Source: JBBEBE01 sp040882505
Lineage (GTDB): Bacteria; Bacteroidota; Rhodothermia; Balneolales; Balneolaceae
Direction of reading: 5' to 3'
DNA length: 15,028 nucleotides
Assembly (NCBI GenBank): GCA_040882505.1
Contig: JBBEBE010000011.1
Coordinates: 1 to 15,028 of the forward strand
Shown: positions 6,825 to 13,962 of the stretch, piece after piece
How positions within the stretch are numbered: the stretch's first letter is position 1
Layout: every line of letters begins with the position of its first letter
Program-made: the position numbers and the translations under genes
Notes under the pieces: generated by a model
What the model was told of the DNA's origin: nothing
Database searches by the model: none
The model's input: the letters and a program-made list of their open reading frames with translations, nothing else

Positions 6825-7193
6825 TTAAAGATCCAGTCCACCTTCGCGAGCGGCCTCTGCAGCCGTCTTCACAATTCCATGATATTTATAGCCGCTTCGA
6901 TCGTAAACAGCCTTTTCGACACCACGATCTTTTGCCAATTTGGCAACTTCCTGGCCAAGGAACCGGGCTTGGTCAATCCCGCCTTTTCCTTCCAGTTCTT
7001 CACAATAGGCTTTGCTTCTGGAAGATATTCCTACCAGAGTCTCACCTTTCATGTCATCGATCAATTGTAAATATACATGTTTGTTGCTCTTGTAGATCGC
7101 AAGTCTCGGCCGTTCCGACGTCCCGTGAATCGTGGATCGAACACGTCTCCGAATCTTGTTTCTTCGTTCTTTTTTAAATCTATTCCTGTCCAT
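6825..7193 (-). CDS. rplR: Large ribosomal subunit protein L18
   Basis: L18 (122 aa) binds 5S rRNA and brings it into the central protuberance. The basic N-terminus (RFKKERRNKIRRRVRSTIHGT) and the SERPRLAIYKSNKHVYLQLIDD segment are characteristic, as is the ending RSGYKYHGIVKTAAEAAREGGLDL. An AGGA lies eight bases before the ATG. It sits between rplF and rpsE as in most bacteria. Confidence 0.97.
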   Translation of the reverse strand: MDRNRFKKERRNKIRRRVRSTIHGTSERPRLAIYKSNKHVYLQLIDDMKGETLVGISSRSKAYCEELEGKGGIDQARFLGQEVAKLAKDRGVEKAVYDRSGYKYHGIVKTAAEAAREGGLDL

Positions 7194-7212
7194 CGTTCAA
7201 TTCCTAGATCGT

Positions 7213-7767
7213 TTATTTGGCAGCTGATTTACCGGCTTTGCGTCTAACCTGTTCATCCAGGTAACGAACACCTTTTCCTTTGTACGGTTCAGGCTTTCTG
7301 AGCGAACGTATTTTTGCACTAACCTGTCCAACCCGTTCTTTGTTGATACCACTCACTTTGATGATTGGATTCTTTCTGGATTTTGTGTCTACTTCGATTT
7401 TGACATCATCCGGTGGCACAAAAAAGATCGGGTGAGAGTATCCAAGATTCAGCTCCAACACATCTCCGGACATCGCAACACGATAACCGACACCTATTAC
7501 TTCAAGCTGTTTGACATACCCGTCCGATACACCTGTTACCATATTGTGAATCAGTGAACGGTAGAGTCCATGAAGGGATTTGACACGTTTCTCTTCACTA
7601 CTTCGGCGAACAACAATTTCACCATCCGTAATCTCTACCGAGATCTCGGGAGCCAACTGGAGCGTATCGCTCCCCTTCTCTCCCTTGACAGTGATGATAT
7701 TGTCAGCGCCAAGTTGAAACTCGACGTTATCTGAAATTGGAACTGGTTGATTTCCTATTCTAGACAT
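7213..7767 (-). CDS. rplF: Large ribosomal subunit protein L6
   Basis: L6 (184 aa) lies near the factor-binding site of the 50S subunit and binds helix 97 of 23S rRNA. Two duplicated domains are expected. The first opens SRIGNQPVPI; the GVGYRV motif at residues 92-97 marks the junction, and the C-terminal signature PEPYKGKGVRYLDEQVRRKAGK covers residues 159-180. The ATG follows AAGAGAAT after a 28-base gap from rpsH, one of the longer gaps here but too short for another gene. Confidence 0.98.
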   Translation of the reverse strand: MSRIGNQPVPISDNVEFQLGADNIITVKGEKGSDTLQLAPEISVEITDGEIVVRRSSEEKRVKSLHGLYRSLIHNMVTGVSDGYVKQLEVIGVGYRVAMSGDVLELNLGYSHPIFFVPPDDVKIEVDTKSRKNPIIKVSGINKERVGQVSAKIRSLRKPEPYKGKGVRYLDEQVRRKAGKSAAK

Positions 7768-7795
7768 GATCGTATTCTCTTACGCTTCAAAAAGA

Positions 7796-8191
7796 TTAAT
7801 AGACACTGCAGAGAAGCTCACCACCTACATTGAGCTTTATTGCCTCTTTGTCCGTCATGATTCCACTGGATGTGGAGACAATCACGATACCCAGACCATT
7901 GTAGGATCTCGGGATCGCGTCCTGGCCCCTGTATTTTCTCAATCCAGGCTTGGAAATTCGTTTCATCTCCCGGATAACCGGGTGACCATACGAATCATAT
8001 TTCAAGAAGAGGCGAAGAACTCCTTGCTTCCCGTCTTCAATATCTATGTAACGGCTGATGAAACCCTTTTCTACAAGGATCTTGGTCATCGCACGTTTCA
8101 CTTTGGATGCGGGTATATCTACCCGACGATGACCCGCTTGTTGAGCATTTCGAACACGGGCCAAAAAATCTGAAATTGGATCAGTATGCAT
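7796..8191 (-). CDS. rpsH: Small ribosomal subunit protein S8
   Basis: S8 (131 aa) binds the central domain of 16S rRNA and is the classic repressor of the spc operon in E. coli. It starts with the usual DPISDFLARVRNAQ and carries the family signature at residues 106-117 (STSSGIMTDKEA). The RISKPGLRKYRG segment near residues 78-89 is also typical. GGAG lies 11 bases before the ATG, a rather long spacing. I could not identify an S8-binding RNA structure in the rplN-rplE region, so autoregulation remains unproven. Confidence 0.97.
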   Translation of the reverse strand: MHTDPISDFLARVRNAQQAGHRRVDIPASKVKRAMTKILVEKGFISRYIDIEDGKQGVLRLFLKYDSYGHPVIREMKRISKPGLRKYRGQDAIPRSYNGLGIVIVSTSSGIMTDKEAIKLNVGGELLCSVY

Positions 8192-8209
8192 AGGATTCGT
8201 TCTCCGGTT

Positions 8210-8479
8210 TTACCAACTAGCTTTTCTAATGCCTGGAATTTTGCCATCGAGAGCCAGTTCACGAAACTTGATACGTGACACCCCGTATTTACTTATGTAT
8301 CCTCTTGACCGTCCAGTCAAGTTGCATCGGTTTCGTACACGTGTAGGACTGGCATTACGGGGCAACTTTTGAAGGCCCTCCCAATCACCAGCCTCTTTCA
8401 GCTGTCGTCGCTTTTCAGCGTACTTGGCAACGGTCTCTTGCCGTTTCTTGTTTCTCGCTATCCAGGATTTTTTAGCCAT
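8210..8479 (-). CDS. rpsN: Small ribosomal subunit protein S14, long zinc-free form
   Basis: S14 (89 aa) binds 16S rRNA in the 30S head next to S3 and S10. This is the long form of the family, which lacks the four-cysteine zinc site of the short form: only Cys52 remains, in the RCNLTGRSRGY motif. The C-terminal signature (GVSRIKFRELALDGKIPGIRKASW) is intact. The ATG lies 21 bases after the rplE stop without a clear Shine-Dalgarno sequence. Together with S4 and L36, this points to ribosomes that do not rely on zinc at these sites. Confidence 0.97.
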   Translation of the reverse strand: MAKKSWIARNKKRQETVAKYAEKRRQLKEAGDWEGLQKLPRNASPTRVRNRCNLTGRSRGYISKYGVSRIKFRELALDGKIPGIRKASW

Positions 8480-8500
8480 GGTCTCTGTTCGTTTCTTGTA

Positions 8501-9052
8501 TTAATTCCGTTTTCGGAAGGGCATTCCGAAAGCTTTCAATAGTGCATGGGCTTGCTCGTCTGTCTCTGCTGTTGTGACAAACGTTATATCCATCCCCCGA
8601 ACCTTGTCCACTTTCTCTACATCGATCTCGGGAAAGATGGCAAATTCTTTAATTCCAAATGTATAGTTCCCTCGGCCATCAAAGCTTTTGTCCGGAATCC
8701 CTTGAAAGTCACGGGTTCTTGGCAAAGCCAGATTGATCAATCGATCCATGAACTCAAACATGATCTTCTTGCGAAGTGTCACTTTGCATCCAATCGGCAT
8801 TCCTTCCCGAAGCTTGAAATTGGAAATGGACTTCTTGGCTCTGGTTTTTATCGCCTTCTGTCCAGTGATGGATCCCAAGTCAGCAGCAATGATATCGAGT
8901 GCTTTTTGATTCTCGATCGCCTCCCCTGCACCAACATTGATGACAATCTTTTGAAGCTTCGGTGCGGCCATGACATTCTGGAAAGAAAATTCCTCCATCA
9001 ATGCCGGTCGAATCTCTTCTTTGTATTTTGTATAAAGTCTTGCTTCAGCCAT
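8501..9052 (-). CDS. rplE: Large ribosomal subunit protein L5
   Basis: L5 (183 aa) binds 5S rRNA together with L18 and L25 in the central protuberance and contacts the P-site tRNA. Conserved parts are KLQKIVINVGAGEA (residues 32-45), TGQKAIKTRAKKSISNFKLREGMPIG (63-88), LPRTRDFQGI (110-119) and GNYTFGIKEFAIFPEID (128-144). The length and the end (LLKAFGMPFRKRN) are normal. The gene is 19 bases after rplX and 21 before rpsN. Confidence 0.98.
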   Translation of the reverse strand: MAEARLYTKYKEEIRPALMEEFSFQNVMAAPKLQKIVINVGAGEAIENQKALDIIAADLGSITGQKAIKTRAKKSISNFKLREGMPIGCKVTLRKKIMFEFMDRLINLALPRTRDFQGIPDKSFDGRGNYTFGIKEFAIFPEIDVEKVDKVRGMDITFVTTAETDEQAHALLKAFGMPFRKRN

Positions 9053-9071
9053 GTTCAGGTCGCTTTACAAT

Positions 9072-9425
9072 CTATTTATCAATGATTTCGCCACTTGTCT
9101 TGGCATATCGAACCCATCGCCCGTTCCCCTCTTCCTCGACACGCTTTCGTCCGATACGAGTCGGCTCTTCGGTTGTCGGATCGATCACCATTACATTGGA
9201 GATATGAATAGGGGCTTCACGTTGGAGTCGCCCACCTTGTGGATTCTCCTGGGTCGGTTTCTCATGAAAGGTGCGCATGTTCACGCCTTCAACAAGAACT
9301 CGATTGCGCTTCGGAAATACCGCAAGCACACGTCCTCTCGTTCCCTTGTCATTACCGGCGATGACCAATACATCATCCCCTTTCTTGACATGTAGTTTTT
9401 TCTGTTTGTTCGATGTTCTAGGCAT
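9072..9425 (-). CDS. rplX: Large ribosomal subunit protein L24
   Basis: L24 (117 aa, slightly longer than the usual ~104) starts 50S assembly by binding the 5' end of 23S rRNA. A KOW motif is seen at about residues 14-40 (VKKGDDVLVIAGNDKGTRGRVL), followed by the GVNMRTFHEKPTQENPQGG loop and PIHISNVM. The extra length is in the C-terminus (EEEGNGRWVRYAKTSGEIIDK), a mild variation. I find no Shine-Dalgarno sequence before the ATG, only 11 bases from the rplN stop. Confidence 0.97.
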   Translation of the reverse strand: MPRTSNKQKKLHVKKGDDVLVIAGNDKGTRGRVLAVFPKRNRVLVEGVNMRTFHEKPTQENPQGGRLQREAPIHISNVMVIDPTTEEPTRIGRKRVEEEGNGRWVRYAKTSGEIIDK

Positions 9426-9436
9426 AATCGTCGTTT

Positions 9437-9805
9437 TTAAAGGACCTCTGGTGCCAAGGATACAATTCTCATGTAGTTCTTCTCTCTAAGCTCTCTGGCT
9501 ACCGGACCAAAAATTCGTGTTCCGATTGGTTCGTTATCATTGTTCAAGATAACAGCCGCATTCTCATCAAAGCGAATATAACTACCATCACGACGACGAA
9601 CCTCTTTTGTCGTACGAACAACAACAGCTGTCACGACCTCTCCTTTCTTAACATTCCCACCGGGAATAGCCGTTTTCACTGAACAGGAAATCAGATCACC
9701 AAGCCTTGCATATCGACGCTTGGAGTCGCCCAGCACTTTGATACACTGAAGCCGCTTCGCACCGCTGTTGTCGGCTACCATTAACTTTGTCTGCATTTGA
9801 ATCAT
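9437..9805 (-). CDS. rplN: Large ribosomal subunit protein L14
   Basis: L14 (122 aa, exact family length) is a beta-barrel protein on the subunit interface, forms a bridge to 16S rRNA and is the binding site of the silencing factor RsfS. The opening MIQMQTKLMVADNSGAKRL, the signature near residues 60-86 (AVVVRTTKEVRRRDGSYIRF) and the end GTRIFGPVARELREKNYMRIVSLAPEVL are textbook matches. The ATG is preceded by AGGT at eight bases. It opens the spc section. Confidence 0.98.
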   Translation of the reverse strand: MIQMQTKLMVADNSGAKRLQCIKVLGDSKRRYARLGDLISCSVKTAIPGGNVKKGEVVTAVVVRTTKEVRRRDGSYIRFDENAAVILNNDNEPIGTRIFGPVARELREKNYMRIVSLAPEVL

Positions 9806-9826
9806 GAGAGCTACCTGAATCTGTCG

Positions 9827-10099
9827 TTATTTTGCACGTTCCAGTACTTCGACCAGACGCCATGATTTTCGTTTGGACAACGGTCGTGTAGACATAATGA
9901 GTACTTTGTCCCCGATATTGGCAGAGTTCTCCTCGTCGTGGGCCATATACTTCGTTGTCTTCTTGATAAATTTGCTGTAAATCGGATGTTTTACCTGTCG
10001 CTCCACAGCAACGGTGATCGACTTGTCCATACGGTTGCTGACAACCCGACCCGTTCTTGTTCGTCTTTGTGCTCTTTCTGCTTGTGCCATATCTGACAT
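9827..10099 (-). CDS. rpsQ: Small ribosomal subunit protein S17
   Basis: S17 (90 aa) is an OB-fold primary binder of 16S rRNA. The typical RTRTGRVVSNRMDKSITVAVER opening, the VKHPIYSKFIKKTTKYMAHDE segment and GDKVLIMSTRPLSKRKSWRLVEVLERAK are all present. The listed start is the ATG that overlaps the rpmC stop; a second ATG three codons in (MAQAERAQ) is also possible and would make an 87-residue protein. It is the last gene of the S10 section, 21 bases before rplN. Confidence 0.97.
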   Translation of the reverse strand: MSDMAQAERAQRRTRTGRVVSNRMDKSITVAVERQVKHPIYSKFIKKTTKYMAHDEENSANIGDKVLIMSTRPLSKRKSWRLVEVLERAK

Positions 10100-10296
10100 T
10101 ACTCAGCACCTACTTTTTCATTAATGACTGTCTTGATCCGGGCTATTTCACGCCGGGTTTCTTTAATCCGATTGGGGTTTTCCAACTGGCCAGCCACAGC
10201 TTTGTTGAACCGCAAATCTTCATTTAGCTCAATCTCGTCTTTCAATCGAGCCGTTAACTCGGTCATGGAGAGATCACGTAGTTCGTCTGCTTTCAT
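10099..10296 (-). CDS. rpmC: Large ribosomal subunit protein L29
   Basis: L29 (65 aa) is a small two-helix protein near the exit tunnel beside L23. The sequence fits: a first helix (ADELRDLSMTELTARLKDEIELNEDLRFNKA), the loop GQLENPNRIKETRREIARIKT, and a short tail. The LENPNRIKETRR segment is the family signature. It has the strongest ribosome binding site in the window. The TAA stop overlaps the rpsQ ATG by one base (TAATG). Confidence 0.96.
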   Translation of the reverse strand: MKADELRDLSMTELTARLKDEIELNEDLRFNKAVAGQLENPNRIKETRREIARIKTVINEKVGAE

Positions 10297-10309
10297 CGTC
10301 TATCCTCCT
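10297..10309 (-). promoter_or_regulatory. Perfect AGGAGG ribosome binding site of rpmC, overlapping rplP stop
   Basis: AGGAGG at 10309-10304 on the minus strand is followed by a seven-base spacer and the rpmC ATG. Two of its bases belong to the rplP TAG stop. This is the best Shine-Dalgarno match in the window, and it shows that the organism's ribosomes probably keep a normal anti-Shine-Dalgarno sequence. Confidence 0.8.
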
Positions 10310-10730
10310 ATTCGCTGTAAAAATCACGTCGCATGACAAACTTCGTTTTGATCGGAAGTTTGTTGGATGCTCGTCGAATGGCTTCACGCGCCTGTTCTTC
10401 CGTCACACCAGAGATCTCAAACAGAATTCGGCCAGGCTTCACGGCTGCCACAAAATGGTCCAGTGCACCTTTCCCTTTACCCATTCGGGTTTCCGCCGGT
10501 TTGCTGGTAACCGGACGATCCGGAAAGATTCGTATAAACGTCTGTCCATCCCGTTGCAATGTTCGTGCAATGGCAATACGACACGCTTCAATTTGTCGAG
10601 CCGTAATGAATTTTGGCTCGAGCGCCTTGATGCCAAAGCTTCCAAATTCCAGAGTATGACCTCGCTGGGCCATCCCTTTCAGTTTGTCGCGATGAACACG
10701 ACGTCGGTGTATCCTTTTTGGTTCAAGCAT
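10308..10730 (-). CDS. rplP: Large ribosomal subunit protein L16
   Basis: L16 (140 aa) lies near the A-site tRNA and is required late in 50S assembly. The N-terminus MLEPKRIHRRRVHR, the FGSFGIKALEP stretch near residues 29-39 and the signature RMGKGKG at residues 82-88 are diagnostic. Arg82 corresponds to the arginine that E. coli YcfD hydroxylates; whether this organism does so is unknown. The TAG stop shares two bases with the ribosome binding site of rpmC, which suggests that ribosomes ending rplP help start rpmC. Confidence 0.97.
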   Translation of the reverse strand: MLEPKRIHRRRVHRDKLKGMAQRGHTLEFGSFGIKALEPKFITARQIEACRIAIARTLQRDGQTFIRIFPDRPVTSKPAETRMGKGKGALDHFVAAVKPGRILFEISGVTEEQAREAIRRASNKLPIKTKFVMRRDFYSE

Positions 10731-10748
10731 ATCAGTTTCTGCCTACGT

Positions 10749-11492
10749 TTAGTTGCTTCGGCTCTTTTTTCTGGAACGACGTGACTTCCGACCATCATCT
10801 CCACCACGACGTTTTCTACTCTGCTCATTGTCGTTTCCTACCTGAGATCCAGGAGTGAGATCCACATCACCGATTACTTCTCCTTTGAAAATCCAGACTG
10901 AAATTCCGATCGATCCGTAGATGGTATTGGCCGTATGATTGTGGTAGTCAATGTCTGCCCGGAGGGTATGTAGTGGAACCCGCCCCTCTTTGTATTGTTC
11001 AGTTCGCGCCATCTCTGCGCCACCCAATCGACCGGCACATCGTATACGAATCCCTTTGGCACCCATTCTCATGGCTGAAGAAATGGCCGTCTTCATGGCA
11101 CGACGAAACGATATTCTTGCCTGAAGCTGTTGGCCGATATTTTGAGCGACAAGACTGGCATCCAACTCTGCCCGCTTGATCTCGCTTACATTAATTTGAA
11201 CCTCTTTATTGGTGATCTTTTTGAGCTCTTCACGCAACAGCTCAATCTGTTCACCACCTTTTCCAATAATTACTCCCGGTCGAGAAGTATTCAGTGACAA
11301 CAGGATCCGCTTTGGGGTTCTCTCAATCACTACATTCGAGAGCCCGGCGTTATGGAGTCGAGCACCCAGATACTCACGTAGTTTATGATCTTCCAGCAAC
11401 ATGGCCGGCTCATTATCTTCAGAGTACCAGTTGGATTCCCAACCCTTGATAATTCCCAGTCTCAGACCTGTTGGATTCGTTTTTTGTCCCAA
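10749..11492 (-). CDS. rpsC: Small ribosomal subunit protein S3 (TTG start)
   Basis: S3 (247 aa) forms part of the mRNA entry channel and the ribosomal helicase. A type-2 KH domain is seen with its GXXG loop at residues 77-80 (VIIGKGGEQIELL). The C-terminal S3 domain follows, with RISFRRAMK and GAKGIRIRCAGRLGGAEMAR. The tail after about residue 210 is very basic (QSRKRRGGDDGRKSRRSRKK) and probably disordered. The conserved N-terminus MGQKTNP can only be read from a TTG start: the frame meets the rplV stop four codons upstream and no ATG lies between. An AAGGGG ribosome binding site eight bases before supports this start. Confidence 0.97.
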   Translation of the reverse strand: MGQKTNPTGLRLGIIKGWESNWYSEDNEPAMLLEDHKLREYLGARLHNAGLSNVVIERTPKRILLSLNTSRPGVIIGKGGEQIELLREELKKITNKEVQINVSEIKRAELDASLVAQNIGQQLQARISFRRAMKTAISSAMRMGAKGIRIRCAGRLGGAEMARTEQYKEGRVPLHTLRADIDYHNHTANTIYGSIGISVWIFKGEVIGDVDLTPGSQVGNDNEQSRKRRGGDDGRKSRRSRKKSRSN

Positions 11493-11506
11493 TGTTCCAG
11501 CCCCTT
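11493..11506 (-). promoter_or_regulatory. Ribosome binding site deciding the TTG start of rpsC
   Basis: On the minus strand AAGGGG occupies 11506-11501 and is followed by an eight-base spacer and TTG. Its first two bases belong to the TAA stop of rplV. The site supports initiation at TTG in a frame that has no ATG before the conserved MGQKTNP start of S3. Confidence 0.75.
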
Positions 11507-11882
11507 ATTCAGTTACAATTTCTTCTTGTTTCGCAACCACGACAGTAATGTGACTACTGTGCTTCAGGATTCGGTTGGCTCGCCCTTGTGCTCTGGGTTG
11601 GATTCTTTTAAGTGTGACTCCTTCGTCCACCATGATCGTCTTGATGTAGATCATGTCATCATCCAGTCGCTCTTCATCATGTCGGTCTCTCAAATTTGCA
11701 GCTGCAGATTTGATCACCTTGGCCACATCCTTTGCAGAACCCTTGGGTGTAAATTCCAACTGCTTAAGGGCTCTGTCTACACGTTCTCCACGAACTGCGT
11801 TTGCAACCAAGCGAACTTTCCGTGGAGACTTGCGAAGATGTCGCTGTACAGCCTTTGCTTCGAAAATTGGATTATCCATCAT
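11505..11882 (-). CDS. rplV: Large ribosomal subunit protein L22
   Basis: L22 (125 aa) binds all 23S rRNA domains and sends a beta-hairpin into the peptide exit tunnel. The hairpin is visible at about residues 86-105 (EGVTLKRIQPRAQGRANRI), with the family signature and HITVVV behind it. The N-terminal helix region (RKSPRKVRLVANAVRG) is typical. Two ATG codons lie side by side at the start (MMDNP); either may be used, and I kept the first. No change in the loop suggests macrolide resistance, though I have no alignment to test this. Confidence 0.96.
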   Translation of the reverse strand: MMDNPIFEAKAVQRHLRKSPRKVRLVANAVRGERVDRALKQLEFTPKGSAKDVAKVIKSAAANLRDRHDEERLDDDMIYIKTIMVDEGVTLKRIQPRAQGRANRILKHSSHITVVVAKQEEIVTE

Positions 11883-11897
11883 GCTTTGCTCTTACGG

Positions 11898-12170
11898 TTA
11901 TTTGGCTCCTTTCTTGACCGGATGTCCGCGGAATGTACGCGTTGGCGCAAATTCACCCAGCTTGTGACCTACCATGTTCTCTGTTACGTATACAGGGATG
12001 AACTGCTTACCGTTATGCACAGCCAGTGTCAGTCCGATGAAATCAGGTGTAATCATGGAGCCTCTGGACCAGGTCTTGATTACACTCTTCTTCCCGCTTT
12101 GATTCATCTTGTCGACCTTACGCTGAAGCTTGTAATGAACGAAAGGTCCCTTCTTTAGTGAACGTGGCAT
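11898..12170 (-). CDS. rpsS: Small ribosomal subunit protein S19
   Basis: S19 (90 aa) sits in the 30S head next to S13 and takes part in inter-subunit bridges. It begins with the standard PRSLKKGPFV and carries the family signature at residues 69-80 (HKLGEFAPTRTF) followed by RGHPVKK. The conserved TWSRGSMITPDFIG stretch occupies residues 33-46. It lies 14 bases after rplB and 15 bases before rplV, in the standard S10-operon order. Confidence 0.97.
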   Translation of the reverse strand: MPRSLKKGPFVHYKLQRKVDKMNQSGKKSVIKTWSRGSMITPDFIGLTLAVHNGKQFIPVYVTENMVGHKLGEFAPTRTFRGHPVKKGAK

Positions 12171-12184
12171 AGTGGTAATTCCGA

Positions 12185-13012
12185 TTATTTGTCGTTACGT
12201 CGTTTGACAATAAATTTGGACGAAAGCTTTCGTCGATTTCGGGTCTTCTTCCCTTTGGCAGCTTGACCCCATGGAGATCTCGGATGTCCACCAGAGGCCT
12301 TTCCTTCACCACCTCCCATCGGGTGATCTACCGGGTTCTTTGCAACACCACGGGTGACCGGTCGGCGTCCAAGCCAGCGAGTTCGACCAGCTTTCCCTTT
12401 TGCTGTATTGAAATGATCATGATTGCTTGTGCTTCCAACTGTTGCAAAACAGGTACCAAGAAGCATTCGTACTTCTCCGCTCGGGAGCTTGATCGTTGCA
12501 TACTTCTCGGTCTTTGCCACGAGTTGGGCAGATGTCCCTGCACTGCGACAAAGCTGACCTCCCTTTCCAGGCTGCATCTCGATATTGTGGATAATCGTAC
12601 CTGCCGGCATATTTCGCATTTGAAGCGTATTACCTGTATCCGGTGCGACTTTCTCCCCATTGATAATCGAGTCTCCGACAGAGAGACCGGAAGGTGCAAG
12701 GATGTATCGCTTCTCTCCGTCTGCATAGGCAAGAAGAGCGATAAATGCCGTTCGGTTCGGATCGTATTCAATCGATTGAACCTTCGCGGGAATATTCATC
12801 TTGTTCCGTTTAAAGTCGATATCCCGGTAACGACGTTTGTGACCACCGCCTATACGGCGAGAGGTCATGCGTCCACGATTGTTCCGACCACCGGACTTAC
12901 TCAGTCCTTTGGTTTTTGATTTGAGCGGACGTTTACCCGTCAATTCATCAAATACAGGAGCAACGCGATGTCTCTGTCCGGGTGTAACCGGTTTTAACTG
13001 CTTCGTAGCCAT
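12185..13012 (-). CDS. rplB: Large ribosomal subunit protein L2
   Basis: L2 (275 aa, normal length) is needed for subunit association, tRNA binding and peptidyl transferase activity. The OB-like N-terminal RNA-binding domain and the SH3-like C-terminal domain are both present. The family signature is clear near residues 226-245 (NPVDHPMGGGEGKASGG) and includes His230, the counterpart of the functionally important E. coli His229. The GRNNRGRMTSRRIGGGHKRRYR segment near residues 42-63 is also typical. I see no clear Shine-Dalgarno sequence before the ATG; with only 12 bases from the rplW stop, coupling is likely. Confidence 0.98.
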   Translation of the reverse strand: MATKQLKPVTPGQRHRVAPVFDELTGKRPLKSKTKGLSKSGGRNNRGRMTSRRIGGGHKRRYRDIDFKRNKMNIPAKVQSIEYDPNRTAFIALLAYADGEKRYILAPSGLSVGDSIINGEKVAPDTGNTLQMRNMPAGTIIHNIEMQPGKGGQLCRSAGTSAQLVAKTEKYATIKLPSGEVRMLLGTCFATVGSTSNHDHFNTAKGKAGRTRWLGRRPVTRGVAKNPVDHPMGGGEGKASGGHPRSPWGQAAKGKKTRNRRKLSSKFIVKRRNDK

Positions 13013-13024
13013 GAGTACAATCGA

Positions 13025-13315
13025 TTAAATTTCGCTGAACAGATCAATTTCACCTTCCTTCAAGGTGATGATCGCTTTCTTCCAAATCTTGCTGCGACCA
13101 TCGACATAACCGCCCTTCGTAAATCGACCTTTCGGTTTTGAAGGAACAATCATGGTATTGACACGCTTCACTTTTACATCCGGATAACGCTCTTCTATCG
13201 CACGTTTGATCTCCGTCTTTGTCGCTGCACGTGCAACCCGGAATGCATACTGTTTGTAATCATCCTGCAATCGGGTCAGCTTCTCCGTAATCAGTGGCTT
13301 CTCAAGGATATTCAT
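13025..13315 (-). CDS. rplW: Large ribosomal subunit protein L23
   Basis: L23 (96 aa) binds 23S rRNA at the exit of the peptide tunnel and is the docking site for trigger factor and the signal recognition particle. The N-terminus (ILEKPLITEKLTRL) and the KRAIEERYPDVKVKRVNTM segment near residues 39-57 match the family, as does the RFTKGGYVDGR stretch that forms the tunnel-facing loop. The start codon overlaps the rplD TGA stop by four bases (ATGA), with a purine-rich GAGGAAG just upstream inside rplD. The gene ends 12 bases before rplB. Confidence 0.96.
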   Translation of the reverse strand: MNILEKPLITEKLTRLQDDYKQYAFRVARAATKTEIKRAIEERYPDVKVKRVNTMIVPSKPKGRFTKGGYVDGRSKIWKKAIITLKEGEIDLFSEI

Positions 13316-13962
13316 GCTGCTTCCTCTTCCGTTTTGGGTTTGAAGCTATTCTCCAATCGAGAGAGTCCGCTCTCCTGAATAAGCAGGACATCTGCATTCA
13401 GAATCTCGTAAGTAGACGGGGCGTGTGCCTCGCGAACCTTCACTCCCGGCATATTTCTGGCCGACAGGTAGAGCATGCGATCCGTCTCTCCCGTCAGTAG
13501 AAGAATCTTTTTACCAGACAGTTCCAGCTTTTTCAACAATTGGCGAACCGATTTTGTGGACGGTGTGTCATAAGATCCATCCTCAAGAACCCGTATCGCC
13601 TCTTCACCTGCTTTCACAGATAGAACAGATTTTCGGGCCAATTGCTTCATTTTCTTGGTCAACTTCATCTTGTAAGACCGCGGCTTTGGTCCGAATACCG
13701 TACCTCCACCCTTAAGCAACGGCGAACGTATAGACCCTCTTCGAGCCATTCCTGTTCCTTTTTGTTTGTACGCTTTTTTTCCGCCACCACGAACTTCACC
13801 ACGCTCCTTGGTATTGGCCGTACCCTGACGTTGATGCGCCAGGAACCGCTTTACATCTTCGTAAACGACGGTTTCATTGGGTTCAATTCCGAAAACAGAC
13901 GAGTCGAGTTCAACTTGTTTACCGCTTTCGTCTCCTTCAAGAGTGTAGACATTCAATTTCAT
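13312..13962 (-). CDS. rplD: Large ribosomal subunit protein L4
   Basis: L4 (216 aa) is a 50S assembly protein whose extended loop lines the peptide exit tunnel. That loop is visible at about residues 56-97 and includes KQKGTGMARRGSIRSP and the GPKPRSY motif. The globular part follows, with a nucleotide-binding-like fold inferred from the family. In E. coli L4 also represses its own operon through the S10 leader; no such leader can fit upstream of rpsJ here, so that role is doubtful. The start lies in a TAATG overlap with rplC and is preceded by a strong GGAGGT ribosome binding site inside the rplC 3' end. Confidence 0.97.
   Translation of the reverse strand: MKLNVYTLEGDESGKQVELDSSVFGIEPNETVVYEDVKRFLAHQRQGTANTKERGEVRGGGKKAYKQKGTGMARRGSIRSPLLKGGGTVFGPKPRSYKMKLTKKMKQLARKSVLSVKAGEEAIRVLEDGSYDTPSTKSVRQLLKKLELSGKKILLLTGETDRMLYLSARNMPGVKVREAHAPSTYEILNADVLLIQESGLSRLENSFKPKTEEEAA

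Noticed and set aside
8546..9085. Plus-strand open frame of 179 codons opposite rplE
   Set aside because: It is antisense to the full rplE gene, with no recognisable motif and no independent support.
11385..12158. Plus-strand open frame of 257 codons opposite rpsS, rplV and the start of rpsC
   Set aside because: It lies wholly over three certain ribosomal protein genes on the other strand, has cysteine- and leucine-rich composition typical of antisense frames, and no recognisable domain.
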